Source: ZC4RG20 sp963702105 (GTDB taxonomy: Bacteria; Pseudomonadota; Gammaproteobacteria; Steroidobacterales; Rariloculaceae). From it: a stretch of DNA of 64,000 bases. Below are positions 1 to 8,153 of this stretch, in pieces (the stretch's first letter is position 1; each line of letters opens with the position of its first letter). The DNA lies in the NCBI GenBank assembly GCA_963702105.1, contig OY969712.1:1-64000 (forward strand), written 5' to 3'. A program made the position numbers and the translations under genes. The notes under the pieces were generated by a model that saw only the letters and a list, made by a program, of their open reading frames with translations, searched no databases and was not told the DNA's origin.

Positions 1-1357
1 GATAGCCCGAGCGCGGAATCAACCGCCCGTCCGCGCGCCGAAACTCAAGGTGCCCGTCGCGCCGGCGCATGCTGAAGCGGCCTTCGTGCAGGAGCCGGTG
101 ATGCCATGAGCACAGGAGGACAGTGTTCTCCGCGTCCGTTTTGCCGCCGTGGATCCAGTGCTGCACATGGTGGGCATCCACGTAGCGATCCCGCCGCCCG
201 CAGCCCGGAAACGTGCAGCCGCGATCACGCGCCCACAGCAGGCGCCGCAGCGACGTCGAGACGACCCGGCGCTTGCGCCCGAGCGCGAGCGGCGTGCCCT
301 GCGCGTCCTCGACGACCGGGACCAAGCTTCCATCGCACAGCAGCCGCTTGACCGTCTCGATGGGCGCATCCGACCGCCCGCGCCCTCCGCGGAGGGCGCA
401 CTCGTCGACATGCACCACGACTTGATAGTGATCGGGCAGCGCGCCTGCGCGCACCTCCGCGGAGGGCTGAGGCGACGGCTCAGGTGCCGGGCCCGATCGG
501 GGAGCGGCCGCGGATCGGGCTGCATTGTCGCGGCGCCCCTTCGCTGCCAGATACGCGCGCGCCACCGCAACCAGCGCATCGGCCTGTTGCGCCCGCCACC
601 CGTCGATGGCCCGACTTCGATCCGTTCCCGCCCGATCGGCTCCGTAGGCTCCGACGTACTCGGCCCCGAGCGCCACCTCCCCGGCCCCGACCGCCGACTC
701 CAGCGCCCGGACGATCAGCTCCCCGTCCTCCGCCGGCAGCTCGACCGAGATCAGCAGCGTGCCGCGACTCGGGTTGCGCGCCACAGTCAGCGCGCGCCGT
801 TCCCAGGCGCGGCGCGCGACCTCGGTCGACTCCGGCGTCACGTTCCGGATCTGGCGGCAGCGCTCCTCCACCTGCGCGGCCGTGGCTTGCAGCGCGTAAT
901 CGAGCAACTCCTTCTCATTCGCCAAGTGTCCGACCCGCGTCAGCGCGCGCACCTTCGAGTACGAAAGTTTGCCGGCCGCAAAGGCCGCCGAGACCGCCGG
1001 CAGCTCGCGCAGGGCGTGGGCCGTGCGGACCTTCTCGTGCGCGGCCGAGATCGAGAGCTGGCAGCGCCACGCGAGCCACTCCGCGCAGTTCTTGTAGCTC
1101 CACTTGGCCCAGCCCAAGCGCTCGTCGAACTCGCGGATCAGTACGAGCAGCCTATAACTTTGGCTGTGCAAATGGCGGGCGAGGCGGCAGATTGCGGCAT
1201 CCAGCTCTTCGATGGCGACGTGGTTGACCGTCGTGTGGGCCGCGGGCGACGGCGAGCGCCCGGCGGACGGCTCCTTCGGCCGTTCAGCGGCGATGCCCGG
1301 CGCGGCCTCGCAAGCTTCGAAATCCGGGCCGGAGGATGGGGGAGTCTCGTTGGACAT
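1..1357 (-). CDS. DUF222 / HNH endonuclease protein (3' end outside window)
   Basis: The frame is open from an ATG at 1357 to the left edge, about 452 residues, with no stop reached. The N-terminal two thirds is a helical DUF222-type region with the phrase EFDERLGWAKW near residue 80. The C-terminal end carries an HNH module: CTFPGCGRR, then DAHHVQHW, then LLCSWHHRLLHEG, giving two Cys-Cys/Cys-His zinc ligands and the catalytic His pair. Proteins of this 13E12-like family occur in many copies per genome and are presumed mobile nucleases; their target is unknown. It reads away from the SWIM/SNF2 pair on the same strand and is probably not part of that operon. The family call is secure, the role is not. 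Confidence 0.85.
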   Translation of the reverse strand, partial: MSNETPPSSGPDFEACEAAPGIAAERPKEPSAGRSPSPAAHTTVNHVAIEELDAAICRLARHLHSQSYRLLVLIREFDERLGWAKWSYKNCAEWLAWRCQLSISAAHEKVRTAHALRELPAVSAAFAAGKLSYSKVRALTRVGHLANEKELLDYALQATAAQVEERCRQIRNVTPESTEVARRAWERRALTVARNPSRGTLLISVELPAEDGELIVRALESAVGAGEVALGAEYVGAYGADRAGTDRSRAIDGWRAQQADALVAVARAYLAAKGRRDNAARSAAAPRSGPAPEPSPQPSAEVRAGALPDHYQVVVHVDECALRGGRGRSDAPIETVKRLLCDGSLVPVVEDAQGTPLALGRKRRVVSTSLRRLLWARDRGCTFPGCGRRDRYVDAHHVQHWIHGGKTDAENTVLLCSWHHRLLHEGRFSMRRRDGHLEFRRADGRLIPRSGY

Positions 1358-1513
1358 GGGTCTCCACCAGTTCCCATCGAGACTGGAATTATATCCAGCA
1401 AACCGGCGCCCTTCAAATCTGTTTCAAGCGATTACGCATGGATTTCGGCATTGCGCGCAGCGTGTGCTTCCGGACCCAGGCCTGCAGGTCGCCGGGCGTG
1501 GGTTGTCCATGGC

Positions 1514-2440
1514 TTACCGTCGCGACCGTTTCCCCTTCGCGGTGACCTCTTTCAAGGCGCGCTTCTTGGCCGGCGCCTTCGCGGCCGCCGACGCCGACGC
1601 TTTGGACTTCCGGCGTGGGGCCTTTTTCGCTGTCTTCCCGGTCTTCTCAGTCGTCTCAGTCCTGCGATCCGCGGTCCCGGTCTTGTCGGCGGGCGCGAAC
1701 GCTTCGCCCGACGATACGCCGTCCATATCGATGTCCACGCCGAATACGGACGACAGCTGGTCAGCCGCAAGCACGCGCCCTTTGGGTCCATTGCCGTTGC
1801 CCGCCGGCTGATCGACGGCGGCCTCGACCATCTCCGCCGGGTCCACGCCGCGCAGCGTGAAAAGCAGCTCGGGCTGGTGGTCCAGCCGTGCTCCGACGCC
1901 GTACAGCGTCGCTGCGACGTGCTTGCACATGCCGGCCCAGTCCGGGCAGGAGCAGTCCAAAGCGATCTCGCGAGGCGACGGAAAGAGCCCCTCGCCCTTG
2001 CGTGTGACGATCTCCATGACGCTTCGGGAGATCGAGCCCTGGAGCAGCTCGACCAGCGAGTCGATCTGGCCCGCGCAGCGCGCCTTGATCTGCGTCCAAC
2101 TCTTCTTCGCGAGCGGCTTGATCGTGATGTCCACGGTATAGAGCGCGGTGCCGCTGACGAGCGTGCGGATGCGGCCGGCGTCGATCTGAAGATCGAGCAC
2201 GCAGCCGTTGCGTACGTAGGTCCGCCCGCGAGGAAGACGGTTAGCGAAGTCGCTGTACGCTTCGAGGTTCTTGCACCAGGCTTCGCCCCAGAAGGTCGTG
2301 GTGATCTTGCGTCCCGTAATCTCGACCGGCGCAACGTTGCGCCCGGCTTTCCTCATCGACGCGATCTTCTTCGCCGCCTTCCGTCGACGCTCGGCGGCCG
2401 TCACGTAGCGCGGCCATTCGTAATCGTAGTATCTGCTCAT
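1514..2440 (-). CDS. SWIM zinc-finger protein
   Basis: This 308-residue protein has a clear SWIM motif near residue 160 (LDCSCPDWAGMCKHV: CxC...CxH), a zinc-binding module used for DNA or protein contacts. The N-terminus (WPRYVTAAERRRKA, FWGEAWCKNLE) is typical of the SWIM proteins encoded beside SNF2 helicases. The last 60 residues are a low-complexity Lys/Ala tail resembling histone H1 tails, which could bind DNA. It lies 54 bases downstream of the SNF2 gene on the same strand, so the two are probably one operon and one complex. The substrate of the pair is unknown. Confidence 0.85.
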   Translation of the reverse strand: MSRYYDYEWPRYVTAAERRRKAAKKIASMRKAGRNVAPVEITGRKITTTFWGEAWCKNLEAYSDFANRLPRGRTYVRNGCVLDLQIDAGRIRTLVSGTALYTVDITIKPLAKKSWTQIKARCAGQIDSLVELLQGSISRSVMEIVTRKGEGLFPSPREIALDCSCPDWAGMCKHVAATLYGVGARLDHQPELLFTLRGVDPAEMVEAAVDQPAGNGNGPKGRVLAADQLSSVFGVDIDMDGVSSGEAFAPADKTGTADRRTETTEKTGKTAKKAPRRKSKASASAAAKAPAKKRALKEVTAKGKRSRR

Positions 2441-2494
2441 GGTGCGTCTCGTGCCCTCGTTCGGACGAAGCGCAGCTCGTCTGGTCCGGTCCGG

Positions 2495-5347
2495 CTATCC
2501 CTCTATGGCGCTGCCCAGATCGAGCGACACCATCGCCATCAACTCCTCGTTGCTCATATTCGTCAAGGAGGACTCGACGCCTCCCTCCAGCAACTCATCG
2601 GAGAGTGCCTGCTTGCCCGCGATCAGCGCGTCGATGCGCTCCTCCACCGTGCCGCGACAGACGAACTTATGAACCAGCACATTCTTCCGCTGGCCGATGC
2701 GAAACGCGCGGTCCGTGGCCTGGTTTTCCACGGCCGGGTTCCACCAGCGGTCGAAATGTATCACGTGCGAGGCCGCCGTCAGATTCAGGCCGGTTCCGCC
2801 GGCCTTGAGCGAGAGCACCATGAACGGCACGCGGTCGTCGTCCTGAAAGCGCTTCACCAAGTCGTGGCGTTGCTTAACCGGCGTGCCGCCGTGCAGCACG
2901 AGCCCGCCTCTGCCGAAGACCTCGGCGAGAAAGCTGGACAGCGGCTCGGTCATCTCGCGGAACTGGGTGAACACCAGCGCCTTGTCCTGGCGGGCGGCGA
3001 TCGCTTCGCACAGCTCGCGCAAGCGGGCAAGCTTGCCGCTGTCCGCGGGCTCAAAGGCGCCGTCGCCGAGCCACTGAGACGGATGGTTGCAGATCTGCTT
3101 GAAACGCATCAGGAAGGCGAGGACCACCCCGCGCCGCTCGATGCCGTCCCGCGCCTCGATCGCCTTCCGCATTTCGTCGACGGACTGCTTGTACAGCGCC
3201 GCCTGGCGCTTCGTGAGCAGGCAGTAGGCCGTGACCTCGGTCTTGTCGGGCAGATCGGCGATGACGTTCTTATCGGTTTTGAGCCGGCGCAGGATATACG
3301 GCCGAACGAGCCGGCGCAGCGGCGCATAGCTGCCCTGCTTGCCCGATGCCATCGATTTGCACGCGCGGCTGAAGGCCTTGGCCGAGCCCAGAAGACCGGG
3401 ATTCAAAAAGTCGAAGATCGACCACAGGTCGCCGAGGCGGTTTTCCACCGGCGTCCCCGTCAGCGCCAGGCGCCACTGCGATCGCAGGACTTTGACCGCC
3501 TTGGTCTGCTGGGCGCCGGGGTTCTTGATCGCCTGCGCCTCGTCCAGGATCACGTTGCGCCATGCATGCGACTTCATCCACGCCGTCCGCATGGCCGTGC
3601 CGTAAGTCGTGATCACCGCGTCGTGGGCGTCCACCTGCCGTTTCGACAGCTTCTTGAGGTCCGCCGACGGAATCCGGGACGGGTGGGCGACGAGCACCTT
3701 AAGCTCCGGCGCGAAGCGCTCGATCTCGAGCCGCCAGTTGTCCACGAGCGACGCGGGCACGACGAGCAGATCCGTGCCCGGAGCTTCCGCGCGCCGGCTC
3801 ATATTCAGGAGCCCGAGCACCTGAATGGTCTTGCCGAGGCCCATGTCGTCTGCCAGACAGCCGCCGAGCCCGAGGCTGCGCAGCGTCCATAGCCACTGCA
3901 CGCCCAACTGCTGATAGGGACGCAGATCGGCGCGCAGGCCCGCGCCCGCGCCGATGCTCGAACGCAGCTCCGGCGACCGCAGCGCGTCCAACCGCGACGA
4001 GAGCCACTTGCCGGCGACGACCTCCGACCACTCGGGCGTCGCGTCCTCGAAGCCTTCGTCGCTGCCGTCGATGCGCACGCCGGCGAGCATGCGCATGGCC
4101 TCGCCGAAGCCGATCCCGCCCGCGCGCGCCTCGCGCTCGACGTCGCGCCACTGCGCGAGCATCTGCGAAAGCTTGTCGCCGTCGACCTCGACCCATTTGC
4201 CCTTGATCAGAACGAGCCCGTGGCTCGCGCTGAGCAACGCTTCGATTTCGCGCTTCGTGAGCTTCTCGCCGTCGAGCGTCAGACTGACATCGAAGTCGAG
4301 GAGCGCGTCCATTCCGAGGACGGACGGCGCCTTGCCGCCGATCGTCACGGATACTTTGGGCCGAGGCCGGTTCCTGGCGCTCCACCAATCGGGCACGCGT
4401 ACGATGAGGCCGGCCTGCTCGTACAGCGCCGTTTCCGAAAGGAACCGGTGAGCCTCCTCGGCCGTCCACGAGAGCGGATGATAGATGTCGCCGGCGTCGA
4501 GGAGGCCGCGGATGAAGTCGCTCTGCTCCGCCGCTCGAGACAGCGGTGCCAACAAGGCCAGCAGCTTCTGGCGATTCCTGGCGCCCGCGTAGTCCTTGAG
4601 CGCTCTGCCGAGCGGCAAGTGCTGCGGCTTGGCTTGATTCGAAACCTTGTGGATGTAGGTGGCCATGAACGCGAACGGATACTCGGGATCGCGCTTGTTC
4701 TCGGCCAGGTGGAAGCAGACGCGGCCGACGACGTGCCAGACCGAGCCCTGGGCCCGCAGGTAACCCTGAACGCCGTCCTCGTACGCTTCGGCTTTCGCCG
4801 CGAGCGCCGTGCCCGCATCGGACCAGATGCCGCGAAGCACCTCGGTGCCAAGGAGCTCTGCGCCCTGCATCGGCGGCACGGCCTCGAAGAGGGCCGCGAG
4901 CTCGTCGGGATCCGGATCGGGGAGGGTGAGCGACTTCGGTTCGGTCGGGTCTAGCCCAGCGCAGACCCGAGCGACGAACGCGCGCCCCACGTCGCGCCAA
5001 TAGGACAGCGACGGGGGAAGCTCCGTGGAAAGCTCCGCCACGGCCAGGTGCAGCACGCCCTCGCCGCGGCCCTCGGCGAAGGCATTGAGGATCCGCCCGG
5101 CGGCCTTGCTCGACAGGCCGGAGGCGCCCTCGGCGGGCGCCGGCTGGACGTCGATGCGGCCTCCGGGCGTTAAACGGCAGACAAGGGTTTCCCTGCCGCG
5201 GGAGGCGTCGGCGCGGGAGGCGCCGCCGCCCTGAGCGTCGCCGCGGGAAGCGTCATCGAGGGCAAGGCGATTCAACGGGCGTTCCAGTTCGGGGTGCTCG
5301 GTCGGCTTTCGGTCAGAAATCGCCGCTCGGCAGCGGGCGGCCTGCAA
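2495..5347 (-). CDS. SNF2-family DEAD/DEAH helicase
   Basis: The 950-residue protein has an N-terminal SNF2-associated region (about residues 1-450) and a full SNF2 motor: Walker A DDMGLGKT near 500, LLVVPASLVDNW, the DEAQ box, LTGTPVENRLGDLWSI, and helicase C-terminal motifs LVFTQF, LSLKAGGTGLNLT and QATDRAFRIGQ. Such enzymes translocate on duplex DNA and remodel protein-DNA complexes; bacterial SNF2-SWIM pairs are common but poorly characterised. The frame starts at a TTG (5347); the first 60 residues are low complexity and a later start is possible. It is upstream of the SWIM gene in a likely two-gene operon. Confidence 0.9.
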   Translation of the reverse strand: MQAARCRAAISDRKPTEHPELERPLNRLALDDASRGDAQGGGASRADASRGRETLVCRLTPGGRIDVQPAPAEGASGLSSKAAGRILNAFAEGRGEGVLHLAVAELSTELPPSLSYWRDVGRAFVARVCAGLDPTEPKSLTLPDPDPDELAALFEAVPPMQGAELLGTEVLRGIWSDAGTALAAKAEAYEDGVQGYLRAQGSVWHVVGRVCFHLAENKRDPEYPFAFMATYIHKVSNQAKPQHLPLGRALKDYAGARNRQKLLALLAPLSRAAEQSDFIRGLLDAGDIYHPLSWTAEEAHRFLSETALYEQAGLIVRVPDWWSARNRPRPKVSVTIGGKAPSVLGMDALLDFDVSLTLDGEKLTKREIEALLSASHGLVLIKGKWVEVDGDKLSQMLAQWRDVEREARAGGIGFGEAMRMLAGVRIDGSDEGFEDATPEWSEVVAGKWLSSRLDALRSPELRSSIGAGAGLRADLRPYQQLGVQWLWTLRSLGLGGCLADDMGLGKTIQVLGLLNMSRRAEAPGTDLLVVPASLVDNWRLEIERFAPELKVLVAHPSRIPSADLKKLSKRQVDAHDAVITTYGTAMRTAWMKSHAWRNVILDEAQAIKNPGAQQTKAVKVLRSQWRLALTGTPVENRLGDLWSIFDFLNPGLLGSAKAFSRACKSMASGKQGSYAPLRRLVRPYILRRLKTDKNVIADLPDKTEVTAYCLLTKRQAALYKQSVDEMRKAIEARDGIERRGVVLAFLMRFKQICNHPSQWLGDGAFEPADSGKLARLRELCEAIAARQDKALVFTQFREMTEPLSSFLAEVFGRGGLVLHGGTPVKQRHDLVKRFQDDDRVPFMVLSLKAGGTGLNLTAASHVIHFDRWWNPAVENQATDRAFRIGQRKNVLVHKFVCRGTVEERIDALIAGKQALSDELLEGGVESSLTNMSNEELMAMVSLDLGSAIEG

Positions 5348-5471
5348 ATACGATGCGCTTGTAAGCGATGGTCGTCGTATCTGTCAACGGATGCTTGGCG
5401 AAGTGGAGCTACCCGAGATACGGTCTCGAAACCGAGCGCGAGGGATGCGACAACGTCCGGCCAAAATCGGG

Positions 5472-5723
5472 TCAGGCCACGGCGGCAGTCTTCGCCCGTT
5501 CGTGCAGTGTCTCCGGCGCGATATCGGCGCCATTGGGCCAAGCGATTGTACCGCCATCGAGGAAGAATCGACCGAAGGAAGCAGGGTCCTTCAGAGGCTC
5601 GAAGACAGGCCCCTCGAACCAGTCGGCGAAATCGACCGTACCGTCTACGCCGTCGCTGAAAACCGCCCTGATCTTGAAAGCGCCGCGATATTCCGCGCGT
5701 ACGACAGTCGGAAGGATTTCCAT
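5472..5723 (-). CDS. DUF2442 domain protein
   Basis: This 83-residue protein begins MEILPTVVRAEY and matches the DUF2442 pattern: a beta-rich stretch FKIRAVFSDGVDG, then DWFEGPVFEPLKD, then WPNGADIAPE near the C-terminus. DUF2442 proteins are usually encoded just downstream of DUF4160 partners; the pair is treated as a toxin-antitoxin-like module of unproven activity. Here the DUF4160 partner survives only as a C-terminal stub immediately upstream, so the gene is an orphan. A second, nearly complete pair is at 17.6-18.1 kb. The start was chosen at the ATG that matches the family N-terminus rather than the longer upstream frame. Confidence 0.75.
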   Translation of the reverse strand: MEILPTVVRAEYRGAFKIRAVFSDGVDGTVDFADWFEGPVFEPLKDPASFGRFFLDGGTIAWPNGADIAPETLHERAKTAAVA

Positions 5724-5821
5724 TCCACTTTCCTCAGTCGATGGGGCAATTCCCTCGAGGGACTCACCGGCTCTCGCCTTGCGCCAGTTTGCGTGCAACT
5801 CTTTGCGCCGCGCAAGGGCCC
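5724..5821 (-). pseudogene. DUF4160 C-terminal fragment
   Basis: Just upstream of the DUF2442 gene, the minus strand reads ARRKELHANWRKARAGESLE, matching the C-terminal helix of DUF4160 proteins. The rest of the gene is missing: homology stops where a plus-strand methyltransferase-HNH fragment starts at about 5822. It is a truncated partner of the downstream DUF2442 gene. Confidence 0.55.
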
Positions 5822-6126
5822 ACCTTCCACGTCGGCCCTCACGAGCGCGCACGCGCGTTCCGAAAGCTGGTCAACCTGCTCAAGCCGGGCAGCCTCATCG
5901 CGTTCACGCTGCGCGCGGGCCCCGCCGAGCCTTACCGCGGCTTCTATCCGGTCAGCGCCGAGGAGCTCGAGCGTCTCGCGCGCGCACGGCGGGCGAACTG
6001 CAGTGCCGAACGACGTGTGGCACGCGATGCAGCGGTACAGCGTGCGGGTGGAGCCTGCGACCGTCGCCGAATGGCGGCGACTCATGCGCGAGTACGCCGA
6101 GTCCCAGGGGCGCCGGCTCGACGAGT
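5822..6126 (+). pseudogene. Methyltransferase-HNH fusion fragment (internal deletion)
   Basis: The plus strand reads FHVGPHERARAFRKLVNLL and then YPVSAEELERLAR, matching residues about 110-175 of the intact fusion protein at 15744-17468. It then shifts frame into VWHAMQRYSVRVEPATVA and WRRLMREYAESQGRRLDE, matching residues about 375-415. Roughly 200 codons between the two pieces are missing, as are both ends. The fragment sits exactly between truncated DUF4160 (left) and truncated DUF5615 (right), so its arrival probably destroyed both. Confidence 0.75.
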
Positions 6127-6190
6127 GCCCAGAGCCCCTTAGCGCATCGTCGACCGCAACGTCGCAGCTCTCGTCGGCGAGAAACCGCAC
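6126..6190 (-). pseudogene. DUF5615 (PIN-like) toxin N-terminal fragment
   Basis: From the ATG at 6190 the minus strand reads MRFLADESCDVAVDDALRG, the conserved start of DUF5615 PIN-like proteins with the first catalytic Asp. Homology ends after about 20 residues at the methyltransferase-HNH fragment. It follows the DUF433 gene by 13 bases, the usual antitoxin-toxin order. Confidence 0.65.
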
Positions 6191-6202
6191 CGGGCGGAGC
6201 GG

Positions 6203-6437
6203 CTACGCCAGGTTCCGCTTTGGCTCGTTGCTGCTTTCCAAAAACGCGTCGGCCGCGTAGGCGAGGGCTGCTCTAATGTCTTCCGAGGACAGGTGAGGGT
6301 ACGCGGTTAGGATGTCCGCTACCGTTGCTCCTTCCGAGAGCTTGCAAAGGATGCGCTCGACCGTGACGGGTGCCGCGGATAACCGGCTTCCCAAGCATAA
6401 TGTTGGGATCGATCTCGACTCTCGCTGAGGTTGCCAT
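6203..6437 (-). pseudogene. DUF433 antitoxin, frameshifted
   Basis: From the ATG at 6437 the frame reads VEIDPNIMLGKPVIRGTR, the DUF433 hallmark. The frame is then lost by a small indel at about 6375. The downstream part resumes in another frame as VERILCKLSEGATVADIL, then YPHLSSEDIRAALAYAADAF, the rest of a normal 75-residue DUF433 protein. DUF433 proteins pair with DUF5615 PIN-like toxins, whose remnant follows. The indel could be real or a sequencing error, but the truncated partner suggests a dead module. Confidence 0.75.
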
Positions 6438-6695
6438 GAAAGCCTCCGAGCCTGATTGTACGGCTGCGACCGGCTGCGCGGGAACCAGCGAATACCGACG
6501 GCGCTCGCAATCACGCGGACGTTCCGGCCATTTTCGGAGAGCGGCGGCCTCCAGTCATGACCGATTTGTCGAGAAAGGCGGCAGAAAAGGACCAAGAGGC
6601 TGCACACCGGCGCCGCGAATGGTGAGACCGCTTGCACGGCGCCGGAGGCTCCCCCGTCGAGTGGGAGCGGCGATATTTGCTCCGGCTCGTACGTC

Positions 6696-6805
6696 CTACG
6701 CCGCCCTGTCGTCCAGCGACTGAAGCCGTTTCAGCGTATCCGGATATCGACGCACCATCAGGATGAGTACCGCCGCGCGCGTTCGGGTTCGCGCCGCCGA
6801 GCAGC
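6696..6805 (-). pseudogene. XRE antitoxin C-terminal fragment
   Basis: The minus strand ends AVLILMVRRYPDTLKRLQ and then SLDDRAA-stop, matching the C-terminus of the intact XRE antitoxins at 7419-7751 and 18174-18506. A frame change just upstream (PNAR) shows further decay. Nothing of the N-terminus or toxin is present. The stretch 6438-6695 upstream holds no gene I recognise. Confidence 0.65.
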
Positions 6806-6895
6806 AGCTGCTCAATGACGTTGAGCGCGGCGGTCGTGTTGCCGCTCCTGGCGTGCCGATTGATCGGCGCCGGGCGGGTGGGTGATACTCGCCGA

Positions 6896-7207
6896 ATGAA
6901 TGCGAGAGACTTGCCAATCGATCTGGATGCTCGAGCCATTGCCGCTTTCTGCCGCGCCCGCGGTATTCGCAAGCTCAGCGTCTTCGGCTCGGTTCTGCGT
7001 GAGGATTTCGACCCCGGCCGCAGCGATGTCGATGTTCTGGTGGAGTTCAACCCTGATGCCCATCCCGGTTTGAAGTTCTTTGGATATGGCGACGAGCTCG
7101 CCGACATCATCGGCCGCAAGGTGGATCTCAATACGCCGGCTTGGCTGAGCAAGTACTTTCGCGAGGAAGTGCTTCGTGAGGCAGTCCCCATCTATGAGCA
7201 AGCATGA
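6896..7207 (+). CDS. MNT-type nucleotidyltransferase (antitoxin of HEPN-MNT pair)
   Basis: The 103-residue protein beginning MNARDLPIDLD has the minimal nucleotidyltransferase signature GSVLREDFDPGRSDVDVLVEF: GS, then DVD with the catalytic Asp pair, and a later VDLNTPAWLSKYFREEV. In HEPN-MNT modules this protein AMPylates and silences the HEPN ribonuclease encoded next to it. It overlaps the next gene by 14 bases, as is typical. The HEPN partner is truncated, so this antitoxin is now orphaned. The start at 6896 fits the family length. Confidence 0.85.
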   Translation: MNARDLPIDLDARAIAAFCRARGIRKLSVFGSVLREDFDPGRSDVDVLVEFNPDAHPGLKFFGYGDELADIIGRKVDLNTPAWLSKYFREEVLREAVPIYEQA

Positions 7208-7358
7208 CACTCGTGTGACGCTACGGCAGATCGCAGAGTATGGCCGCCATGCGCAGGCGATCTGCGAAAACAAGTCGGCGCACGAGATAGCGGCCGATTG
7301 GCGGGAGGCGTGCCGGCGTCTGCTACCCGATTGTCTCGAAAAAGCGGCTGTTGGTTGA
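7194..7358 (+). pseudogene. HEPN (DUF86) toxin, truncated
   Basis: Starting at ATG 7194 inside the MNT gene, the frame reads SKHDTRVTLRQIAEYGRHAQ and then AICENKSAHEIAADW, the conserved first 37 or so residues of DUF86 HEPN ribonucleases. It then runs into unrelated sequence and stops at 54 residues. The catalytic R-x4-6-H motif, normally near residue 100, is absent, so it cannot act as the toxin. Confidence 0.75.
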
Positions 7359-7418
7359 GAATCGACTCCACGATGCGGCCTGACCGCCATGCATCGCTCC
7401 CGGACGTCCTTTGCAGGC

Positions 7419-7751
7419 CTATACCGCTCGGTCGTCCAGCGCCTTGAGCCGCTTTGGTGTATCCGGATACCGGCGGACCATGAGTATGAGCGCCGCCGCC
7501 TGTGCATTCGGCTTGGCGCGCCCTTGTTCCCAGTTCTCGAGCGTGCGAGTGGAAGCTCGAAGGCGGCGCGCGAAGACGGCGCGCGAGACGCAAAGCCGCT
7601 CTCGAGTAGCGCGAATCGTGGCGGGGTCGACTTGCAGCGGCGGCAGATCCTCGACCATGTGCGTCTTCAGCATGATGTTCCCCTGACGCTGCTCGCGCAT
7701 CGCGTCGACGCCATCCATCAACTCCTCGAACAACTTTCGCTTGGCTTTCAT
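7419..7751 (-). CDS. XRE-family antitoxin (HigA-like)
   Basis: The 110-residue protein begins MKAKRKLFEELMDGVDAM, has a linker with LKTHMVEDLPPLQVD, then a helix-turn-helix (IRATRERLCVSRAVFARRL, TRTLENWEQGRAKPNAQ) near residues 45-85 and a C-terminal ILMVRRYPDTPKRL tail. It is the DNA-binding antitoxin of a RelE/HigB pair and would autorepress. Its toxin survives only as a 25-codon stub just upstream (7748-7831). It is 80-85% identical by eye to the antitoxin at 18174-18506. A longer open frame to 7964 is an accident of fusion with decayed HNH sequence, so the start at 7751 was chosen by comparison. Confidence 0.85.
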   Translation of the reverse strand: MKAKRKLFEELMDGVDAMREQRQGNIMLKTHMVEDLPPLQVDPATIRATRERLCVSRAVFARRLRASTRTLENWEQGRAKPNAQAAALILMVRRYPDTPKRLKALDDRAV

Positions 7752-7831
7752 CGCGACTTCTGCCTTGACGTGAGCTCCGATTGCATTGCCCGTTTCACGA
7801 TGCGCTTCACGTCTGCCGAAAGGTCGGCTTG
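7748..7831 (-). pseudogene. RelE/HigB toxin C-terminal stub
   Basis: Upstream of the antitoxin the minus strand reads ADLSADVKRIVKRAMQSEL then TSRQKSR-stop, the same C-terminus as the toxin at 18503-18664; the stop overlaps the antitoxin ATG (ATGA). All upstream coding sequence is replaced by HNH endonuclease remnants. Confidence 0.65.
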
Positions 7832-7853
7832 GCGAGCAGAGCGTGCTGCAATA

Positions 7854-8153
7854 GTCGCTGGGCATGACCGCCAGCGCCTTGCCGTGGTACGCGTAGTACT
7901 CGCGTCCGTTCGCGAACTCTTCGCGGATCCGCCGGCTGACCTCGATGCGGAGCTCCGGCGTCACGGTGACCTAACCCCGATCGAAAAGAATGTGCAGATC
8001 GGATCGGAGCAGGAGACCGTTCGACACACGATGGGGGCCCGCTGCCGCGAACGGCCGGCTCCCGCTCGGCTGCCAGAAGTTCACCTCGTCCGGCGCAAGC
8101 TCGCGCAGGAACGAGAACCAGTCGTCGTCGGTCAGGCCTACCCAGATCTTCAT
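7854..8153 (-). pseudogene. HNH endonuclease (second gene of pair), large deletion and stop
   Basis: From ATG 8153 the frame reads MKIWVGLTDDDWFSFLREL then EVNFWQPSGSR, as in the longer copy at 20719-21659. It then jumps directly to AAAGPHRVSNGLLLRSDLH, skipping about 190 residues. It next reaches a TAG after LFDRG where the other copy has Tyr, and continues without function as VTPELRIEVSRRIREEF. The start overlaps the stop of the first gene (ATGA), as in the other copy. It is clearly dead. Confidence 0.8.

Noticed and set aside
149..3892. A 1247-codon plus-strand frame and similar long antisense frames (for example 54934-57702 and 60710-62383)
   Set aside because: They lie opposite secure genes (DUF222/HNH, SWIM, SNF2, Wadjet), are Arg/Ala/Pro-rich and have no domain signs; long antisense frames are expected at this GC content.
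7419..7964. A single 181-residue protein ending in the XRE antitoxin
   Set aside because: Its N-terminal part is the tail of the decayed HNH gene and its middle is the RelE stub read out of frame; only 7419-7751 is a real gene.
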